Both the position numbers and the translations under genes were made by a program. From contig JBKBPL010000001.1 of NCBI GenBank assembly GCA_046293075.1, forward strand, positions 186,001 to 250,000: 64,000 nt of DNA. The letters are read 5' to 3'. This stretch comes from Ga0077530 sp046293075 (GTDB lineage Bacteria > Pseudomonadota > Alphaproteobacteria > Rhizobiales > Hyphomicrobiaceae). Shown here piece by piece: positions 18,329 to 27,049 of this stretch. The notes beneath the pieces were generated by a model. The model searched no databases. It saw only the letters and a list, made by a program, of their open reading frames with translations, and was not told the DNA's origin. How positions within the stretch are numbered: position 1 is the stretch's first letter; each line of letters opens with the position of its first letter.

Positions 18329-19435
18329 ATGCCGTGGAGCAGTCAGGGTGGTGGTGGCGGAGGTTGGAAAGGCGGCGGTGGCGGCCCATGGGGGCAAGGC
18401 CCGTCCGGCGGCGGCGGCCAGCAGCCTGACCTCGAGGAACTCCTCCGCCGCAGCCAGGATCGACTTAAGCAGGTGATGCCCGGAGCGGGCGTCCCGGGGC
18501 CGCTGCTGTTTCTGCTCGCAGCGATCGGGATCGCCGTGGCGGGCTTCTATGCGTTCACGTTCAGGGTCCAGCCCGATGAGCTTGGCGTCGTGCTGCGCTT
18601 CGGCGAGTTCGTGCGCCAGGAGCCGCCGGGTCTGCACTTCCGCCTGCCCTATCCGATCGAGGAAGTGCGTCTTCCCAAGGTGACGCGCAAGAACACCATC
18701 GAGGTCGGCTTCCGCTCGAGCGTCGTGCGGCGCGGTACGACGGGGACCACCAACGTCCCCGAGGAAAGTGGTATGCTGACCGGCGACGAGAACGTCGTCG
18801 AAGTGCCGTTCGTCGTCATCTGGCGCATCCAGGACGCTGAGAAATATCTGTTCCGCATCCAGAATCCGGAGTCGACGGTCAAAGACGTGGCCGAAAGCGC
18901 TATGCGCGAGGTAGTCGGCAAGAGCGACTTCGAGCGCATCCTGACCACCGAGCTCGGCGCCGTGCGGACAGCCGTCCAGAAGCTGATGCAGGACACGCTC
19001 GACAGCTACGAGTCGGGCATCATCATCGATGAGGTCTCGCTGCAGCGCGTCTTCCCGCCGCAGGCGGTGGGAGACGCTTTCCGTGACGTCCAGGCGGCCA
19101 AGATCGACCTCGAGACGCTCAAGAATCAGGCTCAGGCCTATGCGAGCAAGATCGTCCCCGAGGCGCGCGGCGCGGCGGATCGCATCATCGCCGAGGCGGA
19201 AGCCTACAAGAAGCAGACCGTCGAGGAGGCCATTGGTCAGGCGGCCCGCTTCGCCGCGGTGCTCGCCGAGTACCAGAAGGCGCCTGAAGTGACCCGCCAG
19301 CGTCTCTATCTGGAGACGATGGAGCGCGTCCTTGGGGGTGCTGACAAGATTATCCTGGACAGCAAGAGTGGCCCCGGGGTCGTTCCATACCTGCCCCTCG
19401 ACCAGCTGCAGCGCAAGCCGCAAGGAGCGAAGTGA
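18329..19435 (+). CDS. hflK: HflK, membrane protease modulator
   Basis: A 368-residue SPFH/band-7 protein. The N-terminus is a glycine- and tryptophan-rich cytoplasmic segment (PWSSQGGGGGGWKGGGGG), followed by one transmembrane helix (LLFLLAAIGIAVAGFYAFTF) and the periplasmic SPFH domain (VQPDELGVVLRFGEFV to about 290). HflK and HflC assemble into a cage around FtsH and limit its degradation of membrane proteins. ATG 18329 follows an AAGAAGG site by eight bases; two in-frame GTGs precede it. First gene of hflK-hflC-DUF2065. Confidence 0.95.
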   Translation: MPWSSQGGGGGGWKGGGGGPWGQGPSGGGGQQPDLEELLRRSQDRLKQVMPGAGVPGPLLFLLAAIGIAVAGFYAFTFRVQPDELGVVLRFGEFVRQEPPGLHFRLPYPIEEVRLPKVTRKNTIEVGFRSSVVRRGTTGTTNVPEESGMLTGDENVVEVPFVVIWRIQDAEKYLFRIQNPESTVKDVAESAMREVVGKSDFERILTTELGAVRTAVQKLMQDTLDSYESGIIIDEVSLQRVFPPQAVGDAFRDVQAAKIDLETLKNQAQAYASKIVPEARGAADRIIAEAEAYKKQTVEEAIGQAARFAAVLAEYQKAPEVTRQRLYLETMERVLGGADKIILDSKSGPGVVPYLPLDQLQRKPQGAK

Positions 19436-19437
19436 CC

Positions 19438-20334
19438 ATGCGCGCCATTTTTTCGTTTCTCATAGCGCTGGTCGCTGGCGCCGCGTTGCTCGCCTACTTC
19501 GCATTCTTCATCGTCCACCAGAACGAGCAGGCGCTGGTCCTCGAGTTTGGAAAGCCGAAGCGGGTTATCAGTCAGGCCGGCCTGCACTGGAAGATCCCGG
19601 TCGTGGAAACGGTCGAATACTTTGACAAGCGCATCCTCGACCTCGACATGACCCCGCAGGAGGTCCCGGCCTCTGACCAGAAACTGCTTCTGGTGGATGC
19701 CTTCGCCCGCTATCGCATCAAGGACCCGCTGAAATTCTATCAGGCGGTGACGAGCGAATACTACGTGCCACAGCGGTTCGGTCCGATCGTGCAGTCCACG
19801 CTGCGCCGCGTGCTCGGCTCCGCGAGCTTCATCGACATCGTGCGCAACCGGCGCGAGGAGCTGATGAAGCAGATCGCCTTGGAGGTGAACAAGCAGGGCC
19901 AGGAGTTCGGCCTCGAGGTCGTCGACGTGCGAATCAAGCGCGCCGATCTGCCGGAGAAGAACCTGCAGAGCGTGTATGATCGCATGAAGGCGGATCGCTT
20001 CAAGGAGGCCGAGGAGCTTCGCGCCGAGGGCCGCGCGGCGGCCAACAAGATCCAGGCTGACGCGGACCGTGATTCGATCACCATTCGCGCTGAGGCTCGG
20101 CGGCGTGCGGACCAGATGCGTGGTGAAGGCGATGCCGAGCGCAACCGCATCTTCGCCGAGGTATTCAGCCGCGATCCGGCTTTCTTCTCCTTCTATAGGT
20201 CCATGCAGGCCTACGAGCAGGGGATCAAGGCTGGCGACACGCGGATGCTGCTCTCGCCGGACAGCGAGTTCTTCCGGTACTTCACCAATCCGTCGGGTAC
20301 TGCGTCGATGCCGCAGCCTGCCGGACAACGATGA
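19438..20334 (+). CDS. hflC: HflC, membrane protease modulator
   Basis: A 298-residue SPFH protein, partner of HflK in the FtsH-regulating complex. It has an N-terminal signal-anchor (FLIALVAGAALLAYFAFFIV) and the band-7 domain beginning NEQALVLEFGKPKRVI, then the helical region rich in ARRRADQMRGEGDAERNRIFAEVF. ATG 19438 is ten bases after GGAG; a GTG at 19432 has much tighter spacing. Only two bases separate it from the hflK stop. Confidence 0.95.
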   Translation: MRAIFSFLIALVAGAALLAYFAFFIVHQNEQALVLEFGKPKRVISQAGLHWKIPVVETVEYFDKRILDLDMTPQEVPASDQKLLLVDAFARYRIKDPLKFYQAVTSEYYVPQRFGPIVQSTLRRVLGSASFIDIVRNRREELMKQIALEVNKQGQEFGLEVVDVRIKRADLPEKNLQSVYDRMKADRFKEAEELRAEGRAAANKIQADADRDSITIRAEARRRADQMRGEGDAERNRIFAEVFSRDPAFFSFYRSMQAYEQGIKAGDTRMLLSPDSEFFRYFTNPSGTASMPQPAGQR

Positions 20335-20516
20335 GTGATCTCGTCGCGGCCCTCGGCCTGGTCCTCGTCATCGAGGGGCTGCTGTGGGCCGCGTTCCCCT
20401 CGCTGACGACACGGATACTGCAGGTCGCGGCGGAGACGCCGGAGCCGGCGATGCGCCTCTTCGGTGTCGTGTCTATCGCCCTCGGCGTGCTGGTCGTCTG
20501 GCTCGTGCGGGGATGA
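20331..20516 (+). CDS. DUF2065 small membrane protein
   Basis: A 61-residue protein with two hydrophobic helices (DLVAALGLVLVIEGLLWAAF and MRLFGVVSIALGVLVVWLV), matching DUF2065, a family that commonly follows hflC. The ATG overlaps the hflC stop (ATGA), so translation is coupled. The role is unknown. In many alphaproteobacteria a DegP-type protease follows; here the operon ends at a strong terminator and a convergent porin gene. Confidence 0.88.
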   Translation: MSDLVAALGLVLVIEGLLWAAFPSLTTRILQVAAETPEPAMRLFGVVSIALGVLVVWLVRG

Positions 20517-22044
20517 ATGGAGAGGGCCGCCGGCGGGCGGCCCTTTCTTCTTGTGCGAGTGATGAGCACGCAGCGCATCCGAAGCGGATCCGCGTGCCGG
20601 CCTGGATGATATGCAGGTCCTCGAAATTGCCGATCGTGCCCCGCGTGATCGAGTGGAACTCGAAGCCGCTCAGCGCATAGTTCTTGTACGAAAGCCAGAA
20701 TTCCATGGCCGCCGCGTCCACATGCTGGACGATCCCGACGCCCCAGTGGGTGAGCTTGCTATCGGATCCGCCGAAGGCTGAAATCTGAACAATCTCGAAT
20801 GGACCGAACGGCGGCAGATCGGCCAGGAAGTTCGTATCCTGTCCCGCGCCCTTCCACTCGCTGTACTCGCCGTAGAGGACGGTATCGCCAAGCCCCAAGA
20901 AGTTCCGCGCCACACCGCCCGAGAGATAGAAGAAGCTCGCGTCGAAGTCGCGACGGTTGCCGCCCTGATTGAGGATGCTGTCGTCCCCCCGGCGATTGAA
21001 ATCGACAATGATGCGGGAGGGTACGAGGTCCTGATCTTTCATGTCACGCCATCCGGCGGCGCCTGTGAAGAAGAGGCCCGTCGGCATGTGGCGAACCGAC
21101 AGTGAGCCGGCGAGCTGCTCGAGCTTCTTGTCGCACTGCTTCGTGCACTTGAGCGCGTCGGCCACGCCGTCGTATCCAGCGCGTACGCTGTAGCCCAAGG
21201 CGCCGGCGACGCGAACGCCATTGAACTCGCCCGCATAACGCAATGCGGTATCCCAGTAGTCGTCTTCACCCCAACTTGCGCCGATCGTGAAGCCCGCGAA
21301 TGTCGGGCTGCGATACTGGATGTGCTCGATGCGCTCGTTCAGCCAGTCGCCGGATGAGCCCTGGAAGAAGCCGCCCCAGGTGCCCGACCTCAGGTAACCA
21401 TTGCCGGTGATGTTGTGGAGATCGCGGCTGAACAGGCGCATCCCGCTCGAGTGCAGGCGCACATCGGCGGACGCCGCCATCCCCTTGCCGGAGAGGTCGA
21501 CCAGGATGGCGTTGTTCGCCGCCGTCGCGCCCTGACCGATCGACACGCGGCCGAGCCGGCTGTGCTCGACCCAGGCCATGGCCTCGCGCAGGTTGGCTGA
21601 TGTCGCGCCGGCATCGGGGCCCGTGCCGGCACCGATGGTATTGCTCGGCGGGGCGCTCCCGAGCGTCTGGCTCTGCGCCGCCGAGCTGCTCGCGAAGGCC
21701 TCGAACTCGTACAGAAAGCCCGCCGTCAGCTCCGGGGAGATGCGGGCGCTGCCCGTCAACCGCCACCGCGAGTTCGACTGGGCCGGACCGGAGAAGTAGG
21801 TATCGCTCCGGTTACCGTCGTCCCAGTACATGAGCTGCTGCGAAATCTGGCCCGAGATGGTGAGCGAGACTTTGCGGGTCCCCTTACGAGCCGTTGTCGC
21901 CTCGAGCTCTGCAACCCGCTCCTCGAGGTCGGCGCAGCAGTTGCCACCGAGGTCTGCGGCCATCGCGGGAGTGAGACCCACGAGCAGCGCAGCGGCGGCG
22001 GCCATCGAAATGCGACTGTATGTCGTCATCGATCCCCCATTCAT
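20473..22044 (-). CDS. Alphaproteobacterial porin with abnormal C-terminal read-through
   Basis: A 523-residue Porin_2-type outer-membrane channel. The signal peptide (ISMAAAAALLVGLTPAMAA) is followed by the family's DLGGNCCADLEERVAELEATT coiled segment and a beta-barrel. A normal barrel would end at GTRIRF (Phe codon at 20583-20581), but the next codon is GGA and the frame continues 35 codons, mostly Arg, Ala and Pro, through the hflKC terminator and 44 bases into the DUF2065 gene. One base change (GGA from TGA) explains this, as mutation or sequence error. Start 22044 has GGAG ten bases upstream; an ATG at 22029 is possible. Confidence 0.88.
   Translation of the reverse strand: MNGGSMTTYSRISMAAAAALLVGLTPAMAADLGGNCCADLEERVAELEATTARKGTRKVSLTISGQISQQLMYWDDGNRSDTYFSGPAQSNSRWRLTGSARISPELTAGFLYEFEAFASSSAAQSQTLGSAPPSNTIGAGTGPDAGATSANLREAMAWVEHSRLGRVSIGQGATAANNAILVDLSGKGMAASADVRLHSSGMRLFSRDLHNITGNGYLRSGTWGGFFQGSSGDWLNERIEHIQYRSPTFAGFTIGASWGEDDYWDTALRYAGEFNGVRVAGALGYSVRAGYDGVADALKCTKQCDKKLEQLAGSLSVRHMPTGLFFTGAAGWRDMKDQDLVPSRIIVDFNRRGDDSILNQGGNRRDFDASFFYLSGGVARNFLGLGDTVLYGEYSEWKGAGQDTNFLADLPPFGPFEIVQISAFGGSDSKLTHWGVGIVQHVDAAAMEFWLSYKNYALSGFEFHSITRGTIGNFEDLHIIQAGTRIRFGCAACSSLAQEERAARRRPSPFIPARARRPARRGR
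20523..20552 (+). terminator. Rho-independent terminator of the hflKC operon
   Basis: A nine-base-pair stem AGGGCCGCC/GGCGGCCCT with a four-base loop, followed by TTCTTCTT, seven bases after the DUF2065 stop. It lies inside the unusual 3' extension of the convergent porin frame. Confidence 0.85.
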
Positions 22045-22611
22045 GTTGTGTCGTCTCCATTTTTCCGGTGCTTCCAGCGCGGAAGCAGAGTGCGCAGCCC
22101 GGCGGCCGTTGGTCGCTCGCGGTCCTTCGGGGCCGCATGCACGCGCCTCAAGCGCACGCCGTCACGAGGGAACGCGTTGGAAACAAACGTAGATACTCGA
22201 CTGGGTACGCGGTCCGCGGCAGGACCTCGTGAGCACCGGGCTTGCTTCCTGCGCTTGCAACCCGCTCAGAACGCGTTGCATCCCCGCCTGAGTGGGAGCC
22301 ATGAGACCTCGACTGGAGGACTCACGTCGCCGCAACTAGCAGTTGTGTCGTAGTTGAAATACACGCTTCACGCAAACGCATTGCGTGCATTCCGCGACTT
22401 TACGCAACTATAGGTGGATTCCGTGCAACACCTCGCGCGGCCGGCGCGCGAGGCGCGAGCCGGAGACGGGGCGGCCATCACTGCAGGGAGAGGCAACCGA
22501 GCGGGGCCGCTCGGCGCTGGGGCGCGATAAACGCCGCTGGCCGCTTTACGCGGCCAGCATCAGATCGAGAGATCGGGGACGAAGCTTGGGGAGATAGATG
22601 AGCCGCGGGGC
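22045..22611. other. Porin upstream region with small inverted repeats
   Basis: A gap of 567 bases with no convincing gene. Lower-G+C sequence near 22330-22420 contains two perfect short inverted repeats: CAACT-N3-AGTTG (22333-22345) and ACGCAA-N5-TTGCGT (22370-22386). These could be operators for the leftward porin, though they lie about 290-340 bases from its start. The end toward 22612 holds a probable terminator for the M20 gene. Confidence 0.4.
22536..22558 (-). terminator. Hairpin downstream of the M20 amidohydrolase
   Basis: GCTGGCCGC (22536-22544) and GCGGCCAGC (22550-22558) form a perfect nine-pair stem with a five-base loop, 54 bases past the amidohydrolase stop on the minus strand. 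The following T-run is weak (GGCGTTTATC), so termination efficiency is uncertain. Confidence 0.55.
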
Positions 22612-23778
22612 CTATGCCGGCATGGCGGTCTCGACAAGACGTGCCCAGAAGGAAACCCCGGTGGGTATGGCATCGTCGTTGAAGTCGTAGGCGGGGTGGT
22701 GGACGCCGGCGGTATCGCCGTTGCCGATAAAGACGAAGGCGCCGGGCCGCGCCTCGAGCATATAGGCGAAATCTTCGCCGCCCAGCACCGGCGGTGCATT
22801 GTCGTTGACAGCCGCGTCTCCGGAAATCTCGCGCGCGACCTTGGCCGCAAAGCTCGTCTGGGCCTCGTGGTTGACGGTTACCGGGTAGCCGTCCGAGTAG
22901 GTCGGCGTGATCTTCGCCCCGTGTGCCTTGGCGACGCCATCGCAAATCTCGGCAATGCGGCGCTTGACCAGCGTGCGGATGTCCTCCTTGAGCGTGCGTA
23001 CGGTGCCCTGGAGCCGAGCCGTCTGCGGAATGACATTCATCGCTTCGCCGGCGTGGAACATGGTCACCGAGACGACAGCGGAGTGGACTGGATCCACGTT
23101 GCGCGCGACGATCGTTTGCAGCGCGCTGTGAAGCTGGCAGCCGATGGCGACGGGATCGATGCCGAGATGGGGCTTGGCGGCGTGCGTGCCGACGCCTTCG
23201 ATGGTGATGTCGAGGCGATCTGAGGCGGCAAGCAGCGGACCGGGCCGGGTTGCGAAGTGGCCGACCGGAATGCCCGGCGCCGTATGCATCCCGTACACTT
23301 CCTGAATGCCAAAGCGCTCCATCATGCCATCGTCGACCATCGCCTTGCCGCCGGCGCCGCCCTCCTCGGCAGGCTGGAAGATGACCACCGCGGTGCCGTC
23401 GAAATTGCGCGTCTCCGCGAGATACTTGGCCGCGCCGAGCAGCATGGCCGTGTGCCCGTCATGGCCACAGGCGTGCATTGCGCCCGGGATCTTCGAGGCA
23501 TAAGGCAGTCCCGTATGCTCCTGCATGGGCAGGGCGTCCATGTCCGCCCGCATGCCGATGACGCGGCCCGACTTGCGGCTCTTGCCGTGGATGACGCCGA
23601 CGACGCCTGTGCGGCCGATCCCGGGCACCACCTCGTCGCAGCCGAACGCGATCAGCTTGTCCTTCACCAATGCGGCCGTGCGATGGACCTCATAAAGGAT
23701 CTCCGGATGCGCATGGATGTCGCGGCGCCATTCGGTGATCTCTTCCTTGAGCGCCGAGACGCGATTGATAACGGGCAT
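22612..23778 (-). CDS. M20-family amidohydrolase (hippurate hydrolase/aminoacylase type)
   Basis: A 388-residue zinc amidohydrolase that cleaves N-acyl amino acids. Metal ligands are seen in MHACGHDGHTAMLLGAA, QPAEEGGAGGKAMVDDG and the C-terminal PVLGGEDFAYMLEARPGAF; the dimerisation lid is around ITIEGVGTHAAKPHLG. The exact substrate is not determinable; HipO/AbgB-like enzymes are the nearest functional class. Start ATG 23778 follows GAGGAA. It lies downstream of the D-amino-acid transaminase, 134 bases apart. Confidence 0.93.
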   Translation of the reverse strand: MPVINRVSALKEEITEWRRDIHAHPEILYEVHRTAALVKDKLIAFGCDEVVPGIGRTGVVGVIHGKSRKSGRVIGMRADMDALPMQEHTGLPYASKIPGAMHACGHDGHTAMLLGAAKYLAETRNFDGTAVVIFQPAEEGGAGGKAMVDDGMMERFGIQEVYGMHTAPGIPVGHFATRPGPLLAASDRLDITIEGVGTHAAKPHLGIDPVAIGCQLHSALQTIVARNVDPVHSAVVSVTMFHAGEAMNVIPQTARLQGTVRTLKEDIRTLVKRRIAEICDGVAKAHGAKITPTYSDGYPVTVNHEAQTSFAAKVAREISGDAAVNDNAPPVLGGEDFAYMLEARPGAFVFIGNGDTAGVHHPAYDFNDDAIPTGVSFWARLVETAMPA

Positions 23779-23912
23779 GGAGTTCCTCGAGCGAGTTGGC
23801 TGGTGAATGGGATGATCTCTGCCCGGCTATGAAACGACTTCATCCCCGGGCCGGTCAACGACATCGGATGGCGCATCCTTGCGTGTGATGCAACACTGCA
23901 TCGCGCGGGGAT

Positions 23913-24776
23913 TCAGGCCGGCGAGCGTTCGGCCACCTCGTGAAACGCGGCCCTGAGCTTTTGTGCGAGCAGGCCCGGCGCGCCATTGCCGACCGGTTTG
24001 CCGTCAATGGAGACGACGGGCATGACGAGGCTTGTGGCCGATGTGATGAACGCTTCGCGGGCGGCCTGCGCTTCCTCGATGGTGAAGGGACGCTCGACCA
24101 CGGCAATGCCTTCGCGCGCCAGGAGATCGAGGAGCGTCGCGCGGGTGATGCCAGGGAGAATGTCATGATCCAAGGCGCGGGTGACGAGCTTGCCGTCGCG
24201 ATCGAGGATCCACGCGTTCGCTGAGGCGCCCTCGGTGACATAGCCCTTCTCGTCGACGAACCAGGCATCGTTGGCGCCGCTCTCCCTGGCGCGCTGCTTG
24301 GCCATGGTGGCGGGAAGCAGCATCACCGTCTTGATGTCGCAGCGCGCCCAGCGGATATCCGGCGTGCTCTGGATGGCGATGCCTTTTGCCGCCTGCGCTT
24401 CCGCCTTGGCCGGCGACAGGCGGCGCGCGAGGCAGATGACGGTCGGCAGCGTGTCGGGAGCGGGGAAGTAGAAGTCGCGCCGCGCCGTGCCGCGTGAAAC
24501 CTGGAGATAGACGAGGCCGTTGCGGACGCGATTGCGCCGTATGGTCTCGCGCAGCACGCGGCCCCAGGACGCGCGGCTCATCGGCTTGGGGATGCCGAGT
24601 TCGCCGAGCGAGCGTTCCAGGCGCGCGAGATGGCGCGTCTCGTCGATCAGGTGTCCATCCCGGACCTCGCAGACCTCATAGACCGCATCGCCGAACTGAT
24701 TGCCACGGTCCTCAGGGTGGATCGCGGCTTCGGCATACGGCAGGTAGCGGCCGTTCACGTACACGATGCGGGTCAT
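23913..24776 (-). CDS. dat: D-amino-acid transaminase
   Basis: A 287-residue fold-IV PLP aminotransferase. Family residues include VYVNGRYLPYAEAAIHPEDRG-type N-terminus, YEVCEVRDGHLIDE, the PLP lysine in RCDIKTVMLLP, NDAWFVDEKGYVTEGASANAWI and PGITRATLLDLL. It interconverts D-amino acids and 2-oxo acids, supplying D-Glu or D-Ala for the wall; a branched-chain aminotransferase is the alternative but the HPEDRG and CDIKT segments favour Dat. Linked to trkA, as often in Rhizobiales. Confidence 0.9.
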   Translation of the reverse strand: MTRIVYVNGRYLPYAEAAIHPEDRGNQFGDAVYEVCEVRDGHLIDETRHLARLERSLGELGIPKPMSRASWGRVLRETIRRNRVRNGLVYLQVSRGTARRDFYFPAPDTLPTVICLARRLSPAKAEAQAAKGIAIQSTPDIRWARCDIKTVMLLPATMAKQRARESGANDAWFVDEKGYVTEGASANAWILDRDGKLVTRALDHDILPGITRATLLDLLAREGIAVVERPFTIEEAQAAREAFITSATSLVMPVVSIDGKPVGNGAPGLLAQKLRAAFHEVAERSPA

Positions 24777-24809
24777 CGGACCTCCGGTTGCATGGCTGAG
24801 CGCCGGCGC

Positions 24810-26186
24810 TCAGAAGAATTCGATCGAGACGCGGAAGAGCTGCTCGACATCGCGCACGCTTTCAGCCGCCGCAAACAGGATCACATGATCCTTGACCTGG
24901 ACCTGCGTGTCGCCGTGCGGAACGATCACCTTGCCGCCGCGGACAATGGCCCCCACACGCACACCGCTGAGCTGCGGCAGGTCCTTGAGCGCCTTGCCGA
25001 TGATGGGCGCCGTTTCCAGCGCCTCTGCCTCCATCAGCTCTCCGGCGCCATTGGCGACGCTGTGCACCGCGAGGATCCGTCCGCGGCGCACGTGCTGGAG
25101 AATGCGGCTCACGGTGACGACGCGCGGGTTGATCTCGGAATCGATGTCGAACGAACGGATCACGCTCGCGTAGCCCGAGCTGTTGACGAGACAAAGGCTG
25201 CGCGCGGCGCCAAGCTGCTTGGCAAGCGCGCAGGCGAGGATGTTGACCTGGTCGTCGTTTGTCAGCGCCACGATCGTGTCGGCGCTCGTCACCTCGGCCT
25301 CGCGCAAGAGCTCTTCCGAGAGCGCGTTGCCGTGTAGGACCACGGTGCGCTCGAGGTGGTCGGCGATCTCGACGGCGCGGGTGCGGCTCGCCTCGATCAC
25401 CTTGACCCGCACGCCGGAGTGGCGGCGTTCGAGCTCGCGGGCGACGTAGAGGCCGACATTGCCGCCGCCGGCGATCACGACCCGGCGCGTCGGCGCCTCG
25501 GTCTGCCCGAAGATGCCGAGCGTGCGGGCAACCTGGCTCGCGGGGGTGACGACATAGACGTCATCGCCCTCGACGAGGTGGTCGTCGCTGTGCGGCACGA
25601 TGAGCTCGCCCTTGCGCTGAATGGCGACGACCACGGCCGGGAGATCGGGAAAGAGCTCGGAGAGCTGGCGCAGCGGCGTGTCGAGCACCGGACAGTCGCT
25701 GTCGCAGGTCAGACCGATCGACGTCACCGCGCCGTCCGCGAAACTGACGGTATCGAAGGCACCTGGCAGCGACAGCCGCCGCAGCACCATCTCGCCCACC
25801 TCGCGCTCGGGGGAGATGATGACGTCGATGCCCATGCTGCCGCGGCTGAAAAGCTTCGACCACTCCTTGTTGAGGTAGGTCTGCGCGCGCACGCGGGCGA
25901 TCTTGGTCGGCACGTCGAACAGCGCCCCGGCAACCTGGGCGGCGACCATGTTGATCTCGTCGTGGAGGGTCACGGCGATGATCATGTCGCAATCGCGGGC
26001 ACCGGCCCGTTCGAGCACGTCGGGATGGGCGCCGTTGCCGACGTAGGCGCGTGCTTCGAGCGTGTCGTTGACCTTCTGGACGAGGTCGGGGCGCACGTCG
26101 ATCATCGTGACGTCGTTGCCCTCTGCCGAGAGCTGCTCGGCAATGCCGTAGCCGACCTGGCCGGCGCCGCAGACGAGTACCTTCAT
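24810..26186 (-). CDS. trkA: TrkA, NAD-binding regulator of potassium uptake
   Basis: A 458-residue cytoplasmic subunit of the Trk K+ transporter with two RCK repeats. Each has a Rossmann motif (VLVCGAGQVGYGIAEQL at residue 3 and VVIAGGGNVGLYVARELE near 235) followed by a TrkA-C domain. Length is typical. In many Rhizobiales trkA lies downstream of ntrX and upstream of dat; here dat is kept but ntrX is absent within the window's upstream side. Confidence 0.96.
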   Translation of the reverse strand: MKVLVCGAGQVGYGIAEQLSAEGNDVTMIDVRPDLVQKVNDTLEARAYVGNGAHPDVLERAGARDCDMIIAVTLHDEINMVAAQVAGALFDVPTKIARVRAQTYLNKEWSKLFSRGSMGIDVIISPEREVGEMVLRRLSLPGAFDTVSFADGAVTSIGLTCDSDCPVLDTPLRQLSELFPDLPAVVVAIQRKGELIVPHSDDHLVEGDDVYVVTPASQVARTLGIFGQTEAPTRRVVIAGGGNVGLYVARELERRHSGVRVKVIEASRTRAVEIADHLERTVVLHGNALSEELLREAEVTSADTIVALTNDDQVNILACALAKQLGAARSLCLVNSSGYASVIRSFDIDSEINPRVVTVSRILQHVRRGRILAVHSVANGAGELMEAEALETAPIIGKALKDLPQLSGVRVGAIVRGGKVIVPHGDTQVQVKDHVILFAAAESVRDVEQLFRVSIEFF

Positions 26187-26285
26187 GGACGTGCGCCTCC
26201 AGGCGCGCAGGTTTGGCTTCCCGTCTACAGCCTCGCGCGCCGCCGGACAACGCTCAGAAGTGCGGTCTGCATCGCTCTCATGCCC

Positions 26286-26954
26286 TTACACGGGGGCGCC
26301 CGAACGCTGGGCCTTGACGGCGGCGTAGTAGGCCCACAAGAGGCGCGCGGCGACGCCCCGCCAGGGCCGCCAGCGCTCGGCCATTTCCTCGAGTTCCGCT
26401 ACGGTCAGCCGCTCGCCCTGCCTGGCGGCAAGGGCCGCCGCGATCTGCAGGGCCAGATCGCCGGGTGCGAACGCATCCGCGCGGCCGAGGCAGAACATCA
26501 GGTAGATGTCGGCCGTCCAGGGGCCGATGCCGCTGACCTGCCGGAGGCTTTCGTGCACGGTGCAGTCCGGTGCTGTCTCGAGCGCCTTGAGATCGAGCTC
26601 ACCTGACGTGACCGCTGTCGAGATCGCCCTGAGCGTCCTGATCTTGCCGCCCGAGAGGCCGGACGCGCGCAGCACCTCGTCCGGCGCGGCCAGGACCTTC
26701 GCCGCATTCAGCGGACGGATCGCCTGCTCGAAGCGCCCCCAGATGGCGCCAGCGCTGGCAATGGAAAGCTGCTGGCCGACGATGATCCGGGCGAGCCCCG
26801 GAAAGCCCGGCTGACGGCGGCGCAGCGGCGGGTCGCCGGCGAGGTCATGCGCGTGACGCAGGATCGGGCACTTGCGCCTTAAGGCGCGCACGCCGGTGCG
26901 CACGTCTTCTTCCGTCTCGATGATGATGTAGCGTGGCTGCTTCGCAGGAGGCAT
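26286..26954 (-). CDS. AlkA-like DNA-3-methyladenine glycosylase
   Basis: A 222-residue HhH-GPD DNA glycosylase for alkylated bases. The helix-hairpin-helix is VSGIGPWTADIYLMFCLGR, with catalytic Asp in APGDLALQ; IVGQQLSIASAGAIWGRFE is the conserved N-terminal helix. There is no Ada-like N-terminal part and no iron-sulfur Cys cluster, so it is AlkA- rather than Nth-like. Oriented leftward between trkA and the site-2 protease. Confidence 0.9.
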   Translation of the reverse strand: MPPAKQPRYIIIETEEDVRTGVRALRRKCPILRHAHDLAGDPPLRRRQPGFPGLARIIVGQQLSIASAGAIWGRFEQAIRPLNAAKVLAAPDEVLRASGLSGGKIRTLRAISTAVTSGELDLKALETAPDCTVHESLRQVSGIGPWTADIYLMFCLGRADAFAPGDLALQIAAALAARQGERLTVAELEEMAERWRPWRGVAARLLWAYYAAVKAQRSGAPV

Positions 26955-27049
26955 CTGATGGTCGCTCGGCTGATCTCGCGCGGCCGGCTGGACCGGGCTG
27001 CGGGAGCCTGCCAGAGCGGGCGCCGCGACGGAACCCTCAATCGGCGCTC

